NCBI RefSeq assembly: GCF_039541075.1
Contig: NZ_BAABFN010000005.1
Coordinates: 62,001 to 126,000 of the forward strand
Length of the DNA: 64,000 nucleotides
Origin: Compostibacter hankyongensis
GTDB lineage: Bacteria; Bacteroidota; Bacteroidia; Chitinophagales; Chitinophagaceae
Reading direction: 5' to 3'
A model generated the notes under the pieces. That model had not been told where the DNA came from and searched no databases. It was given only the letters and a program-made list of their open reading frames with translations. The position numbers and the translations under genes were made by a program. Every line of letters starts with the position of its first letter. Position 1 is the first letter of the stretch. Below, one piece after another: positions 32,459 to 41,726 of this stretch.

Positions 32459-33331
32459 GTGCAGCAGAATAAGGAAATATCAGCGCTGTTTCACCTGATC
32501 GACGACCCGGACCAGGAGGTTTTTGATACCGTATCGGATAAGATACTGCACTACGGCAAAGAGATCATTCCCAACCTGGAAGACCTCTGGGAGCATACCC
32601 TCGAGGAGACCGTGCAGGAACGCATCGAACTGCTGATCCACCGGGTGCACTACCAGGATCTGCAGGCCGGCTTCCGCTCCTGGCGGCAGCAGCCGGACCT
32701 GCTGCAGGGCGCGCTGCTGATGGCCCGTTACCAGTTCCCGGATTTTTCGGTCAGCCAGGTCCGCAACGAAATCGACAAGATCAAGCGCAACATATGGCTG
32801 GAGCTGAACAATTACCTGACCCCGCTGGAACAGGTGAATGTGCTCAACAGCATGGTCTATAGCTATTTCGGCATCAAGGGAACCGAAATATCCTACCAGC
32901 ACCGCAATCATTTTTTTATCAACCAGGTGATCGAATCCCGTAAGGGCAATCCCGTTACCATCGGCATCCTTTACCAGGTGCTCTGCGAGATGCTGGATCT
33001 GCCCGTGTATGCGGTCAACATCCCCCGGCAGTTCATCCTGGGATATTTCGACCTGCCTGCGGCCGATATGGGTGGAAGCGCCGGAACTGCCTCTTCCCAT
33101 GCCCGGTTTTATATTGATCCGCTTCAGGGACAGATATATACCCCAAAAGATGTGGAAGTATACCTGAAACGTATCTCCATGGTGCCGGATTCCGCTTATT
33201 TCCACCCCCTGGACAACCGGCAGATCATCAGCACGCTGCTGGAAGAAGCCGCCAAATGCTTTACCGCCGAAAAGGAAGCTTATAAATATGAAGAGCTGTT
33301 ATCCCTGTCGGCGCTGGTGGCTGAAGAATAG
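32459..33331 (+). CDS. Transglutaminase-like / SirB1-family protein
   Basis: The 290-residue protein starts at a GTG immediately after topA. An N-terminal helical-repeat part (residues 1-95) precedes the Transglut_core2 (SirB1) domain, recognisable from YSYFGIKGTEISYQ, SRKGNPVTIGILYQVLCEMLD and the HARFYIDP block. The cysteine and histidine of a true transglutaminase triad are not obviously all present: a Cys is in YQVLCEML and a His in SSHARFYID. The molecular role of the family is unknown. Its tight coupling to topA is probably only co-expression. Confidence 0.85.
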   Translation: MQQNKEISALFHLIDDPDQEVFDTVSDKILHYGKEIIPNLEDLWEHTLEETVQERIELLIHRVHYQDLQAGFRSWRQQPDLLQGALLMARYQFPDFSVSQVRNEIDKIKRNIWLELNNYLTPLEQVNVLNSMVYSYFGIKGTEISYQHRNHFFINQVIESRKGNPVTIGILYQVLCEMLDLPVYAVNIPRQFILGYFDLPAADMGGSAGTASSHARFYIDPLQGQIYTPKDVEVYLKRISMVPDSAYFHPLDNRQIISTLLEEAAKCFTAEKEAYKYEELLSLSALVAEE

Positions 33332-33348
33332 AGAAAAGCCAAACGAAT

Positions 33349-33386
33349 AAAAAAGCCGGTCCCGCTTCAGGCAGGACCGGCTTTTT
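33349..33386. terminator. Bidirectional rho-independent terminator between topA operon and dnaK
   Basis: An 8-bp perfect stem GCCGGTCC (33355-33362) / GGACCGGC (33374-33381) is followed by five Ts and preceded by six As. It can therefore stop transcripts arriving from either side of these convergent units. Confidence 0.93.
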
Positions 33387-33411
33387 GGATAATATATGGC
33401 TGAAAAAATAC

Positions 33412-35331
33412 TTACTTCACTTCTTCAAAAGGCACATCGGTAACATTGTCGCCGTCGTTTCCGTTATTGCCGGCCGTATCGGTACCGCCGCCCTGTTCAG
33501 GACCGGCCTGTTCAGCGCCGGGCGCCTGCTGCGAAGCTTTGTAAATATCTTCGGAGGCGGCGGTCCAGGCCTGGTTCAGCTCGTTCATGGCCGTATCCAC
33601 CGCGGCTACATCCTGCTGCTTGTGCGCATCTTTTAGCTTGGTCAGCGCAGCTTCGATAGCCGATTTCTTATCGGCAGGCACTTTATCGCCATATTCTTTC
33701 AGCTGCTTTTCGGTCTGGAAGATCAGACCGTCGGCCTGATTCAGCTTTTCGATCTGCTCCCGCTGCTTCTTATCGGCTTCTTCGTTGGCCTTGGCCTCGT
33801 TCTTCATCTTTTCGATCTCTTCCTTGGTCAGGCCGCTGCCGGCTTCGATACGGATATTCTGGGATTTTCCGGTTCCCTTATCCTTGGCGGTCACATGCAG
33901 GATGCCGTTGGCATCGATGTCAAAGGTTACTTCCACCTGGGGCATGCCGCGCGGAGCGGGGGGGATGCCGTCCAGGATAAAACGTCCCAGCGTACGGTTA
34001 TCTTTTGCCATCTGCCGTTCGCCCTGCAGCACGTGGATCTCCACGCTGGGCTGGTTGTCCGAGGCAGTGGAAAAGGTTTCCGATTTCTTGCTCGGGATGG
34101 TGGTATTGGATTCGATCAGCTTGGTGAACACGCCGCCCATCGTTTCGATGCCCAGGCTCAGGGGGGTCACATCCAGCAACAGCACATCTTTTACTTCCCC
34201 GGTCAGCACACCGCCCTGGATGGCGGCACCCACAGCGACCACCTCATCGGGGTTTACCCCTTTATTGGGCTTTTTACCGAAAAACTGCTCTACCGTTTCC
34301 TGTACTTTGGGGATACGGGTGGAACCGCCCACGAGGATTACTTCGTCGATCTCGGAAGTGTTCAGGCCGGCATCCTTCAAAGCCTGACGGCAGGGACCCA
34401 GCGTACGTTCGATAAGGCTGTCGCTCAGCTGCTCAAACTTTGCACGGGTCAGCTTCCGCACCAGGTGTTTCGGAGCGCCGTCCACCGCCGTGATATAAGG
34501 CAGATTGATCTCCGTTTCATGCGAAGAGGACAATTCTATCTTGGCCTTTTCTGCAGCTTCCTTCAGCCGCTGCCAGGCCATAGGGTCCTTATGCAGGTCC
34601 ACCGCTTCGTCTTTTTTAAACTCTTCGGACAGCCAGTCCATGATCACCTTATCAAAGTCGTCGCCACCGAGGTGCGTATCGCCGCTGGTAGACTTTACTT
34701 CGAATACCCCGTCGCCCAGCTCCAGGATAGAGATATCAAAGGTGCCGCCGCCGAGGTCAAACACGGCAATCTTGCTGTCGTTATGCTTTTTGTCCAGGCC
34801 ATAGGCCAGGGATGCGGCCGTAGGTTCGTTGATGATACGGCGTACATTCAGACCGGCAATTTCACCGGCTTCCTTGGTGGCCTGTCGCTGCGCATCGTTA
34901 AAATAAGCGGGCACGGTGATCACCGCTTCCGTTACTTCCTGTCCCAGAAAGTCTTCCGCCGTTTTTTTCATCTTCTGCAGCACCATGGCGGAAATTTCCT
35001 GCGGCGTATACAGCCGGCCGTCAATATCGATACGGGTGGTATTGTTATCCCCCCGTACTACTTTATAGCTCCAGTGCGGTATCTCGTTCCCTACTTCATC
35101 AAAATGCCGCCCCATAAAACGCTTTACCGAGGTGATGGTGTTTACCGGGTTGGTAATCGCCTGCCGCTTGGCGGGGTCCCCCACCTTGCGTTCCCCGTTC
35201 TTCAGAAAAGCCACCACAGAAGGAGTGGTACGGCGTCCTTCATCATTTGCAATGACGACCGGCTCATTGCCTTCCATCACTGCCACACAAGAGTTTGTAG
35301 TTCCTAAGTCTATGCCAATTATTTTTCCCAT
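33412..35331 (-). CDS. dnaK: Molecular chaperone DnaK (Hsp70)
   Basis: The 639-residue chaperone has the ATPase domain with IGIDLGTTNSCVAVMEG, VFDLGGGTFDISIL and the EVILVGGSTRIPKVQ block, the substrate domain, and the helical lid ending in the conserved VPFEEVK after a Gly/Asn/Asp-rich stretch. It folds proteins with DnaJ and GrpE, which are not encoded here. A strong ribosome-binding sequence AGGAGGT lies about 10 bases before the ATG, which is exceptional for this genome and fits high expression. A CIRCE operator was not seen upstream. Confidence 0.98.
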   Translation of the reverse strand: MGKIIGIDLGTTNSCVAVMEGNEPVVIANDEGRRTTPSVVAFLKNGERKVGDPAKRQAITNPVNTITSVKRFMGRHFDEVGNEIPHWSYKVVRGDNNTTRIDIDGRLYTPQEISAMVLQKMKKTAEDFLGQEVTEAVITVPAYFNDAQRQATKEAGEIAGLNVRRIINEPTAASLAYGLDKKHNDSKIAVFDLGGGTFDISILELGDGVFEVKSTSGDTHLGGDDFDKVIMDWLSEEFKKDEAVDLHKDPMAWQRLKEAAEKAKIELSSSHETEINLPYITAVDGAPKHLVRKLTRAKFEQLSDSLIERTLGPCRQALKDAGLNTSEIDEVILVGGSTRIPKVQETVEQFFGKKPNKGVNPDEVVAVGAAIQGGVLTGEVKDVLLLDVTPLSLGIETMGGVFTKLIESNTTIPSKKSETFSTASDNQPSVEIHVLQGERQMAKDNRTLGRFILDGIPPAPRGMPQVEVTFDIDANGILHVTAKDKGTGKSQNIRIEAGSGLTKEEIEKMKNEAKANEEADKKQREQIEKLNQADGLIFQTEKQLKEYGDKVPADKKSAIEAALTKLKDAHKQQDVAAVDTAMNELNQAWTAASEDIYKASQQAPGAEQAGPEQGGGTDTAGNNGNDGDNVTDVPFEEVK

Positions 35332-35414
35332 AGTTTTTATTACCTCCTATAAAAGAATGTTGTTTCTCTTGGTTCGTCAATCATTATGCCAACGCCCCGC
35401 TTGCTGCAATTTTG

Positions 35415-35960
35415 TCAGTACCCGGCTTTCCGCGGAAAAAGCAGGGGGTATTCGCGCCGGAGGCGGGCTTTCTGATTGTTTCCCGTCTTCCGGTAGGTCA
35501 TCTGGTACCGGCTCAGCGAAACCGTATCGCGCAGGATTTCCAGGGCCTGGTCTATTTTATCCTGCACGGCTCCCCGCCCGCCCATGAGGATATCGTCGGA
35601 GAAATGCAGCTTCAGGGTATCCGGCAGGGATCCGTAGCGCTGCCACTGCGCCACGAGCAGCTGCTCCAGCACTTTGTCCAGGTGCATGCTTTTGCCCTCC
35701 AGGGCCTTTCCCTGAAGATAGGTGCCCCCGGTATCGACGCTGATCTCCACAGATTTCAGCTCCGCCCTCATCCCGGCCCCGCTCAGGCTGTCCATCGGCC
35801 AGGCGATCGAATCCATGCCCTGCTGACCCGCCGAAGCCAGGGAGCTATTGTCCGAAGGTCCTCCCTGACCGCAGGAAACCCAAAACAGGGCGGCAATAAG
35901 CAAGCCCGTCCCCCCCGCCCCAGGGGCTTTCCGATCATTTCTTCTCATGGCTTTCAGCAA
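35415..35960 (-). CDS. Putative lipoprotein of unknown function
   Basis: The 181-residue protein has a basic N-terminus, a hydrophobic stretch at about residues 18-30 and a possible lipobox ending at the Cys of FWVSC. The exported part has a Ser/Gly-rich linker and a folded C-terminal half with LHFSDDILMGGRGAVQDKID, DTVSLSRYQMTYR and a very basic end. I recognise no family. It lies 83 bases upstream of dnaK on the same strand. Confidence 0.65.
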   Translation of the reverse strand: MLKAMRRNDRKAPGAGGTGLLIAALFWVSCGQGGPSDNSSLASAGQQGMDSIAWPMDSLSGAGMRAELKSVEISVDTGGTYLQGKALEGKSMHLDKVLEQLLVAQWQRYGSLPDTLKLHFSDDILMGGRGAVQDKIDQALEILRDTVSLSRYQMTYRKTGNNQKARLRREYPLLFPRKAGY

Positions 35961-36053
35961 TTAAGGTATATATACAAATATCCTGATTAATCGCTTAGCC
36001 TCAAAAAATCCCGGGGCTTTCTTTATTTATAGGCATCTTTAGGGCGACATCCT

Positions 36054-36061
36054 TATTTTTG
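36054..36061 (+). promoter_or_regulatory. Bacteroidota -7 promoter box TATTTTTG of argS
   Basis: An exact TAnnTTTG match 19 bases before the argS ATG. Confidence 0.55.
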
Positions 36062-36080
36062 CAGCTCAATAAAACGACGC

Positions 36081-37973
36081 ATGACACTCATTCAGGAGAT
36101 ACGGGAAGCCGCTGCCAAGGCAATAACCGCCCTGTTCGGGCAGGCCATTCCTGCCGTGGACCTGACCGTCAATACCACCAAGCCCGAATTTGAGGGCGAT
36201 TACACCCTTGTGACGTTCTCCCTCACCCGCTTTAGCCGGAAAAGCCCGGAAGAAACCGGCCGGCAGCTGGGCGACTACCTGACCGGGCAGCATGGCGACC
36301 TGTTCAGCCATTATAATGTGGTAAAGGGATTCCTGAATCTTACCGTCAGCGATGACTACTGGCTGAAGCTGCTATGGGACAACTTTGATGAGGAGCGCTT
36401 CGGGCGGAAGCCTTCAGAAGCGCCGGCTGACGGGGGCCGCTCCGGGCAGGAAGGCGTATCCCCGTCGCCCGCCCGCCGGATTATGATCGAATACTCCTCC
36501 CCCAATACCAACAAGCCGCTGCACCTCGGTCACCTGCGGAACAACTTCCTGGGCTATGCCCTGGCGGAAATCCTCAAAGCCGACGGCAACGAGGTCATCA
36601 AGGCCAACCTGGTCAACGACCGCGGCATCCATATCTGCAAGTCCATGGTGGCCTGGGAGATGTTTGCCGGCGGGGCCACACCCGCCTCTACGGGCATCAA
36701 AGGCGATCATTTTGTGGGAGACTATTACGTAAAGTTCAACGAGGTATACAAAGAGCAGGTGGCGGAGCTTACGGCCGGGGGGATGGATGGCGATACGGCG
36801 GAAAAAGAAGCGCCGATCATGAAGGCCGCGCAGGAAATGCTCCGCAAGTGGGAACAGCACGATCCCGTGGTACGGGAGCTCTGGGAAACCATGAACAGCT
36901 GGGTATACGAAGGGTTCGACGAAACCTACCGGCGGCTCGGGATCGATTTTGACAAGGTATACTATGAAAGCAATACCTACCTGCTGGGCAAGGAGCTGGT
37001 GACCGAAGGACTGCAAAAAGGGGTCCTGCATAAAAAAGAAGACGGTTCCGTATGGATCGACCTCACCGGGGAAGGGCTGGATGAAAAGCTCCTCCTCCGG
37101 GCAGATGGCACCTCGGTCTACATCACGCAGGACCTGGGTACGGCACGGGTGAAATACGAGGATTGCCACATGGAACAGAGCATCTACGTGGTGGCCGATG
37201 AGCAGAATTACCATTTCCGGGTGCTGGAGCTGATCCTGCGGCAGCTGCAGGAACCGGGCGCCGAAGGCCTGTATCATCTGTCGTACGGCATGGTAGAGCT
37301 ACCTACCGGCAAGATGAAAAGCCGGGAGGGCACCGTAGTGGATGCTGACGACTTCGTGGATGAAATGATCCAGACCGCCGCCCGCCATACGCGGGAGCTG
37401 GGGAAAGTAAGCGACTTCACGGAAGAGGAGCTGGAACGTCTCTACGAAACGATAGGGCTGGGTGCGATGAAGTTCTACCTCCTGCGGGTGGACCCCAAAA
37501 AGAAAATGGTATTTAACCCGGAGGCCTCTATCGACTTCCACGGATTTACAGGCCCTTTTATACAATATACTTATGCACGGATACAATCGATCCTGAGAAG
37601 AGGTCCGCTTCCCACTGCAGAAGAACTGGAAGATTTCAGAAAGACGGCGGATAATGATTTAACCGGAATCACCGCCGATAAAACCGGCGATTCTTATTAT
37701 CCGCTTGAGCCGCTCGAAAAGGCCCTGTTGATCCAGCTGGAGCAATTCCGCTCCGCCATCAGCACAGCGGCAGCGGAAATGGACCCGTCGGTCATAGCCA
37801 ACTATGCGTATACCCTGGCCAAGACCTTCAATTCATTCTATGCCGAACACTCGGTGAGCAAAGCCGAAAATAATGCGAAACGGGTACTCCGTATGCTCAT
37901 CTGCATGTTCACTGCTCATGTGTTGAAAGCAGCTTTGATGCTTCTCGGCATACGGGTACCCGCCCGCATGTAA
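36081..37973 (+). CDS. argS: Arginyl-tRNA synthetase
   Basis: The 630-residue class Ia synthetase charges tRNA-Arg. It has the N-terminal additional domain (residues 1-110), the HIGH-type motif PLHLGHLRNN (after SSPNTNKPL), and a KMSKS-like KMKSREGTVV. The anticodon-binding DALR domain is at the C-terminus (about residues 510-630) and ends at VPARM, the usual terminal motif. A Gly/Ser-rich insertion near residue 115-130 separates the N-terminal domain from the catalytic core. It is convergent with a small secreted-protein gene. Confidence 0.97.
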   Translation: MTLIQEIREAAAKAITALFGQAIPAVDLTVNTTKPEFEGDYTLVTFSLTRFSRKSPEETGRQLGDYLTGQHGDLFSHYNVVKGFLNLTVSDDYWLKLLWDNFDEERFGRKPSEAPADGGRSGQEGVSPSPARRIMIEYSSPNTNKPLHLGHLRNNFLGYALAEILKADGNEVIKANLVNDRGIHICKSMVAWEMFAGGATPASTGIKGDHFVGDYYVKFNEVYKEQVAELTAGGMDGDTAEKEAPIMKAAQEMLRKWEQHDPVVRELWETMNSWVYEGFDETYRRLGIDFDKVYYESNTYLLGKELVTEGLQKGVLHKKEDGSVWIDLTGEGLDEKLLLRADGTSVYITQDLGTARVKYEDCHMEQSIYVVADEQNYHFRVLELILRQLQEPGAEGLYHLSYGMVELPTGKMKSREGTVVDADDFVDEMIQTAARHTRELGKVSDFTEEELERLYETIGLGAMKFYLLRVDPKKKMVFNPEASIDFHGFTGPFIQYTYARIQSILRRGPLPTAEELEDFRKTADNDLTGITADKTGDSYYPLEPLEKALLIQLEQFRSAISTAAAEMDPSVIANYAYTLAKTFNSFYAEHSVSKAENNAKRVLRMLICMFTAHVLKAALMLLGIRVPARM

Positions 37974-38016
37974 AAATAACCGTTAGGGTAAGCTTAACGC
38001 TTACGGATATACGATA

Positions 38017-38286
38017 TTACTGTCCGGATGCGTCCGGTGCTGCAGGAGCCTGGTCAGCAGGAGCGCTCTGATCCGTAGGTGCTGACTGGTCAGCAGGAGC
38101 GGCCTGGTCCGTGGGTGCTGCTGTGGTATCCGTACCCGACGGCACACCTATACTGCTGCTGCTGTCCGTAGGAACGGTGTCCGTAAGAACTGCCTGTTGA
38201 TTGGCTACCTGATTGGGCTGTAACTGGGCAAAGGCGGTGATGCCAAAGCCTGCAACGATAAAAGCTGCTACAAATAATTTTTTCAT
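38017..38286 (-). CDS. Small secreted Ala/Pro/Asp/Gln-rich repeat protein
   Basis: The 89-residue protein has a textbook signal peptide (cleavage near ITAFAQ, residue 21). The mature part is low complexity and includes about five copies of a six-residue unit (A/T)DQ(S/A)AP at residues 58-83. The DNA shows the repeat as two copies of TGGTCAGCAGGAGCG (38051-38065, 38087-38101) spaced 36 bases apart. The repeat number may vary between strains by slippage. The transcript has a hairpin just after its probable start. I know no function; surface or cell-wall spacer roles are guesses. Confidence 0.75.
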   Translation of the reverse strand: MKKLFVAAFIVAGFGITAFAQLQPNQVANQQAVLTDTVPTDSSSSIGVPSGTDTTAAPTDQAAPADQSAPTDQSAPADQAPAAPDASGQ

Positions 38287-38295
38287 GACAAAGGA

Positions 38296-38340
38296 CTTTT
38301 AGGGTGACAATATGATAAAAAATAATTTCACCCTGAAAAG
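38296..38340 (-). promoter_or_regulatory. Hairpin in the 5' leader of the small secreted protein gene
   Basis: Arms AGGGTGA (38301-38307) and TCACCCT (38328-38334) pair perfectly and extend by CTTTT/GAAAAG around one bulged base, with an AT-rich loop of about 20 bases. A TATTTG box at 38343-38348 would start the transcript at the base of this stem. It may protect the mRNA 5' end or control translation; both are inference. Confidence 0.45.
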
Positions 38341-38528
38341 TGCAAATACTATACCACCTTCCGCGAAGAGCGGCCGTAAAGCCTTGTCAAACGGCCTTTT
38401 CGGTGATATAATCACTACTTTTCACCCAAAGACTTATTCCAACAAGATAGTGTTATGTCTATGAAACACAATTCCTTCAAACCACTCCTGAAAAGCGGTT
38501 TTTGCCTTTAACTTTTCTTTAGGATTTT

Positions 38529-39530
38529 TTATCCGGCTTCGGTAACTGCAGGTTCGCTTACCGGATCGTTTTTGAATGCTTTACGGGCCTTCAAACCCAG
38601 CAATTCAAACATAGCATGATCCTCGTCGAAGGAAGGATTGGGCGTGGTCAGCAGCTTATCGCCGGTAAAGATAGAGTTGGCGCCGGCCATGAAGCACCAG
38701 GCCTGTTCGGCTATAGTCATTTCCGTGCGACCGGCGCTGAGCCTTACCATAGACCCCGGCATAATGATCCGGGCGGTGGCGATCATCCTTACCATATCCC
38801 AGGCATCCACGCGGGGCTGGTCTTCAAGAGGCGTGCCTTTTACCCGTACCAGAGCATTCACGGGCACCGACTCGGGATGACGCGGCAGGGTGGACAGGGT
38901 ATGCAGCATGCCGATACGGTCTTCGTGGGTCTCTCCTAATCCGATGATGCCGCCGCTGCAGACCGTTACCCCGGCATTGCGTACATGCTCCAGGGTACGC
39001 AGCCGCTCATCGTAGGTACGGGTATGAATGATCTCGTCATAATATTCGGGCGAGGTATCCAGGTTATGATTATAAGCATGCAGACCCGCATCATGCAGCT
39101 TCCGGGCCTGGTCTTCCGTCAGCATGCCCAGGGTACAGCATACCTCCATGCCCATGGCATTCACACCCCGGACCATTTCCAGTACCCGGTCAAAATCACG
39201 GTTGTCCCGTACTTCCCGCCAGGCGGCGCCCATGCAGAAACGCGTGGAGCCGGCCTCCCGGGCACGACGGGCATATTCCAGCACCTCTTCGGTTTTCATC
39301 AGGCCATGAACACGGATATCGGTGTGATAACGGGCTGCCTGGGGGCAGTAAGCACAGTCTTCCGGACAACCGCCTGTTTTTACCGAAAGCAATGTGCATA
39401 CCTGCACTTCCGCCGTATCCTGATACTGCCGATGGACGGTCGCAGCCCGGTATACCAGCTCCAGCAGGGGAGTATGATAGATATCGCTGATCTCTTCCTT
39501 GGTCCAGTCATGACGGATGGCTTCGCACAT
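38529..39530 (-). CDS. bioB: Biotin synthase
   Basis: This 333-residue radical-SAM enzyme inserts sulfur into dethiobiotin. The SAM-cluster motif CPEDCAYCPQAARY is intact, as are the auxiliary cluster residues: a Cys in CMGAAWR, a Cys in EVCCTLGM, and the Arg in RLSAGRTEM. The structure ends after the TTPNPSFDED block as usual. No other biotin genes are adjacent; the next gene on this strand is the small secreted protein. Confidence 0.97.
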   Translation of the reverse strand: MCEAIRHDWTKEEISDIYHTPLLELVYRAATVHRQYQDTAEVQVCTLLSVKTGGCPEDCAYCPQAARYHTDIRVHGLMKTEEVLEYARRAREAGSTRFCMGAAWREVRDNRDFDRVLEMVRGVNAMGMEVCCTLGMLTEDQARKLHDAGLHAYNHNLDTSPEYYDEIIHTRTYDERLRTLEHVRNAGVTVCSGGIIGLGETHEDRIGMLHTLSTLPRHPESVPVNALVRVKGTPLEDQPRVDAWDMVRMIATARIIMPGSMVRLSAGRTEMTIAEQAWCFMAGANSIFTGDKLLTTPNPSFDEDHAMFELLGLKARKAFKNDPVSEPAVTEAG

Positions 39531-39603
39531 AATAATTGATTTTACAAAATGATATGGTTCCGGGAGTGCACAATCATGCGCTCCCTGTGTCGGTTTCAGA
39601 CGA

Positions 39604-40713
39604 TCAGAAATAACTCAGCTTTGTCTTTGGCGTGATCTGCAGCAGGGCATGATACATCAGCAGGATGGTCTGCTCCACATCGTCCATGTTGATCATTTCC
39701 ACTGTTGTATGCATATAGCGCAGGGGCAGGGAGATCAGCGCAGAGGGGGTGCCGTCGTTGGCATAGGCAAAGGCATCGGTATCCGTACCGGTGTAGCGGC
39801 TGGAGGCCAGCAGCTGGTAAGGTATCTTGTTTTTGTCCGCCGCAGTCCTCAGCAGCTCCAGCAGCAGGTTGTGCACCGCGGGCGCATAGCTGAGCACGGG
39901 CCCCTTTCCGCAGGCGATCTCGCCTTCGAGCACCTTGTTGATCATGGGGGTGGTAGAGTCGTGCGTTACATCGGTAATGATCGCCACATCAGGACGGATG
40001 CGCCGGGCCATCATCTCCGCCCCGCGGAGACCCACTTCCTCCTGCACCGCGTTGACGATATAGAGGGTGTAAGGCAGCTTTTTCTTGTTTTCATGCAGCA
40101 GGCGGGCCACCTCGGCGATCATAAAGCCCCCGGCGCGGTTGTCCAGCGCCCGGCAGATCACATTATTATAGGCCAGCTCCTCATAGCCATCCTCATAGGT
40201 GATTACGCAGCCTACGTGAATACCCAGGGCTTCCACTTCTTTTTTCGAACGGGCGCCGCAGTCGAGAAAAATGTTTTCGATCTTGGGCTGGGTCTCCTTT
40301 CCGTCGGTACGGTTACGGGTATGGATGGCCGGCCATCCGAAGACCGCCTTTACCATACCGCCTTTGTCCGTATGGATGTTCACCCTCTTGGAGGGCGCGA
40401 TCTGGTGGTCAGATCCGCCGTTACGGCAGACATAAATCAGCCCGTCAGCGGTAATATATTTTACAAACCAGGATATTTCATCCGCATGGGCCTCGATGAC
40501 CACCTTAAAAGGAGCGCCGGGATTGATGATACCCGCTACGGTACCATAGGGATCGGTCAGGTATTCGTCGATATACGGCTGCAGGTATTCGAGCCACAGC
40601 TTCTGGCCTTTGCTTTCAAAGCCGGTGGGAGAAGGATTGTTCAGATATGTTTTCAGAAATTCACGCGATGCGGGGGTAAGTACAGCTTTTTCCTTTTTGT
40701 CTTTTTTTGCCAT
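39604..40713 (-). CDS. M42-family metalloaminopeptidase (glutamyl aminopeptidase/endoglucanase-like)
   Basis: The 369-residue dinuclear-metal peptidase has the metal ligands and base in VIEAHADEISW (His/Asp), CRALDNRAGG (bridging Asp), NAVQEEVGLRGAE (Glu base and ligand), DVTHDST (Asp) and the C-terminal RYMHTTVEMIN (His). M42 enzymes trim peptides as dodecameric cages. The ATG at 40713 is chosen: an upstream in-frame start would lie in the promoter box at 40732-40739. AAGG precedes the ATG. Confidence 0.92.
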   Translation of the reverse strand: MAKKDKKEKAVLTPASREFLKTYLNNPSPTGFESKGQKLWLEYLQPYIDEYLTDPYGTVAGIINPGAPFKVVIEAHADEISWFVKYITADGLIYVCRNGGSDHQIAPSKRVNIHTDKGGMVKAVFGWPAIHTRNRTDGKETQPKIENIFLDCGARSKKEVEALGIHVGCVITYEDGYEELAYNNVICRALDNRAGGFMIAEVARLLHENKKKLPYTLYIVNAVQEEVGLRGAEMMARRIRPDVAIITDVTHDSTTPMINKVLEGEIACGKGPVLSYAPAVHNLLLELLRTAADKNKIPYQLLASSRYTGTDTDAFAYANDGTPSALISLPLRYMHTTVEMINMDDVEQTILLMYHALLQITPKTKLSYF

Positions 40714-40731
40714 TTTCCTTGAATTGAAGGT

Positions 40732-40739
40732 CAAAAGTA
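40732..40739 (-). promoter_or_regulatory. Bacteroidota -7 promoter box TACTTTTG of the M42 peptidase gene
   Basis: The minus strand reads TACTTTTG, an exact match 18 bases before the ATG at 40713, inside the short gap behind the preceding gene. Confidence 0.55.
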
Positions 40740-40743
40740 AGGA

Positions 40744-41583
40744 TTATAATGTTCCTATTCCCACTAAAACCGCCTGCAACAGCATCATTCCATCTATACC
40801 CGCCAGGTAAAGCATGTCTCCGTCCTGCTTCCGGGAATAGCCGATGATCAGCCAGGTGGCCAACATGGAAAGCAGCATGGCATTAAAACGCAACAGTCCC
40901 CCGCCGTTCCGGAGCTCCCACACCGACAGGGCCAGGAACAGGAGCAACAGCACCCCTATCAGCCGGTAACAGAACCGGCGGCTCAACATCACCGGCAGGG
41001 TATGGATACCGTCTTTCCGGTCGGTATCCGCATCCCGTATGTCAAAGGCCAGGCACAATACAAACATAAAGACAAAGCGCCGGCCGAACACCAGCCAGAA
41101 TTCGGTGTTAAACGACGACCGCACATTTACATAAGGGAACCATACCGTGATGAGCGTCCATACCAACGAAAGCACCAGGATTTTCAGCAGCCCGAAATCC
41201 TTGATCCGTTTCCGCTGCCGGAAAGGGAGCAGGGGCAGGGAGTAAAGCAGGCTGACGCAGCCGATCGCCGCCAGGGCAAGGAAATGCCGCAGGCTGAGAA
41301 AGCACAGCGCCACCGCCGCACCGGCCAGGCCGGTCAGCATAAAAGCCAGATGCAGGTGCTTATGGGACTGCGACCACCGAAAACGTTCCGATCCGGGATT
41401 GGCGGTCTTTTTGATCCGGTAATGCAGGTTGTACTGTACGAGGGTAGTGCAGAAAACGAGGATATAGAAAGCGGGCCGCTGCAGGGGAAGACCCAGCAGC
41501 CAGGCCGTTTCCATACAAAAGGCCACGGCGCAGCAGGATATGAAAAAAGACCCGTAAACAAGGGTGTGGATCAGCGAGCGCAT
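40744..41583 (-). CDS. UbiA-like integral membrane protein with degenerate first motif
   Basis: The 279-residue protein has eight or nine membrane segments. It resembles UbiA prenyltransferases mainly in the second Asp-rich motif DIRDADTDRKDGIHTLP (about residues 180-196). The first motif (NDxxDxxxD), which binds the prenyl diphosphate, is missing; the corresponding region reads YNLHYRIKKT. It is either a divergent UbiA protein with a changed substrate or one that has lost catalysis. A hairpin with a T-run on the opposite strand lies just ahead of its start. Confidence 0.75.
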   Translation of the reverse strand: MRSLIHTLVYGSFFISCCAVAFCMETAWLLGLPLQRPAFYILVFCTTLVQYNLHYRIKKTANPGSERFRWSQSHKHLHLAFMLTGLAGAAVALCFLSLRHFLALAAIGCVSLLYSLPLLPFRQRKRIKDFGLLKILVLSLVWTLITVWFPYVNVRSSFNTEFWLVFGRRFVFMFVLCLAFDIRDADTDRKDGIHTLPVMLSRRFCYRLIGVLLLLFLALSVWELRNGGGLLRFNAMLLSMLATWLIIGYSRKQDGDMLYLAGIDGMMLLQAVLVGIGTL

Positions 41584-41593
41584 GTAATACCCT

Positions 41594-41622
41594 GGCCGCC
41601 GACAACGCGGCCGGAATTTTTT
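41594..41622 (+). terminator. Possible plus-strand terminator facing the UbiA-like gene start
   Basis: Stem GGCCGC (41594-41599) / GCGGCC (41607-41612) is followed by AA and six Ts (41617-41622). It would stop plus-strand, antisense transcription. No plus-strand gene precedes it, so the role is unclear; on the minus strand it is just a leader hairpin. Confidence 0.4.
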
Positions 41623-41726
41623 ATCTAAGGTAAATCAAAAACAGATTTCCTCCCCGCTATTCTTCAATAAACGCAGGCCATTTCTTATTCGGAATATCGA
41701 AAACGGCTTTGTTACCCTGAGAAATG

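Noticed and set aside
35332..35414. Sigma-54 promoter upstream of dnaK
   Set aside because: The minus strand has TGGCATA-ATGA-TTGA, resembling the consensus, but the nearly invariant GC of the -12 element is GA and the position relative to the AGGAGGT site is not persuasive.
38017..38110. CRISPR array in the repeat region of the small secreted protein
   Set aside because: The repeats are contiguous, in frame and encode a low-complexity peptide; there are no spacers and no cas genes.
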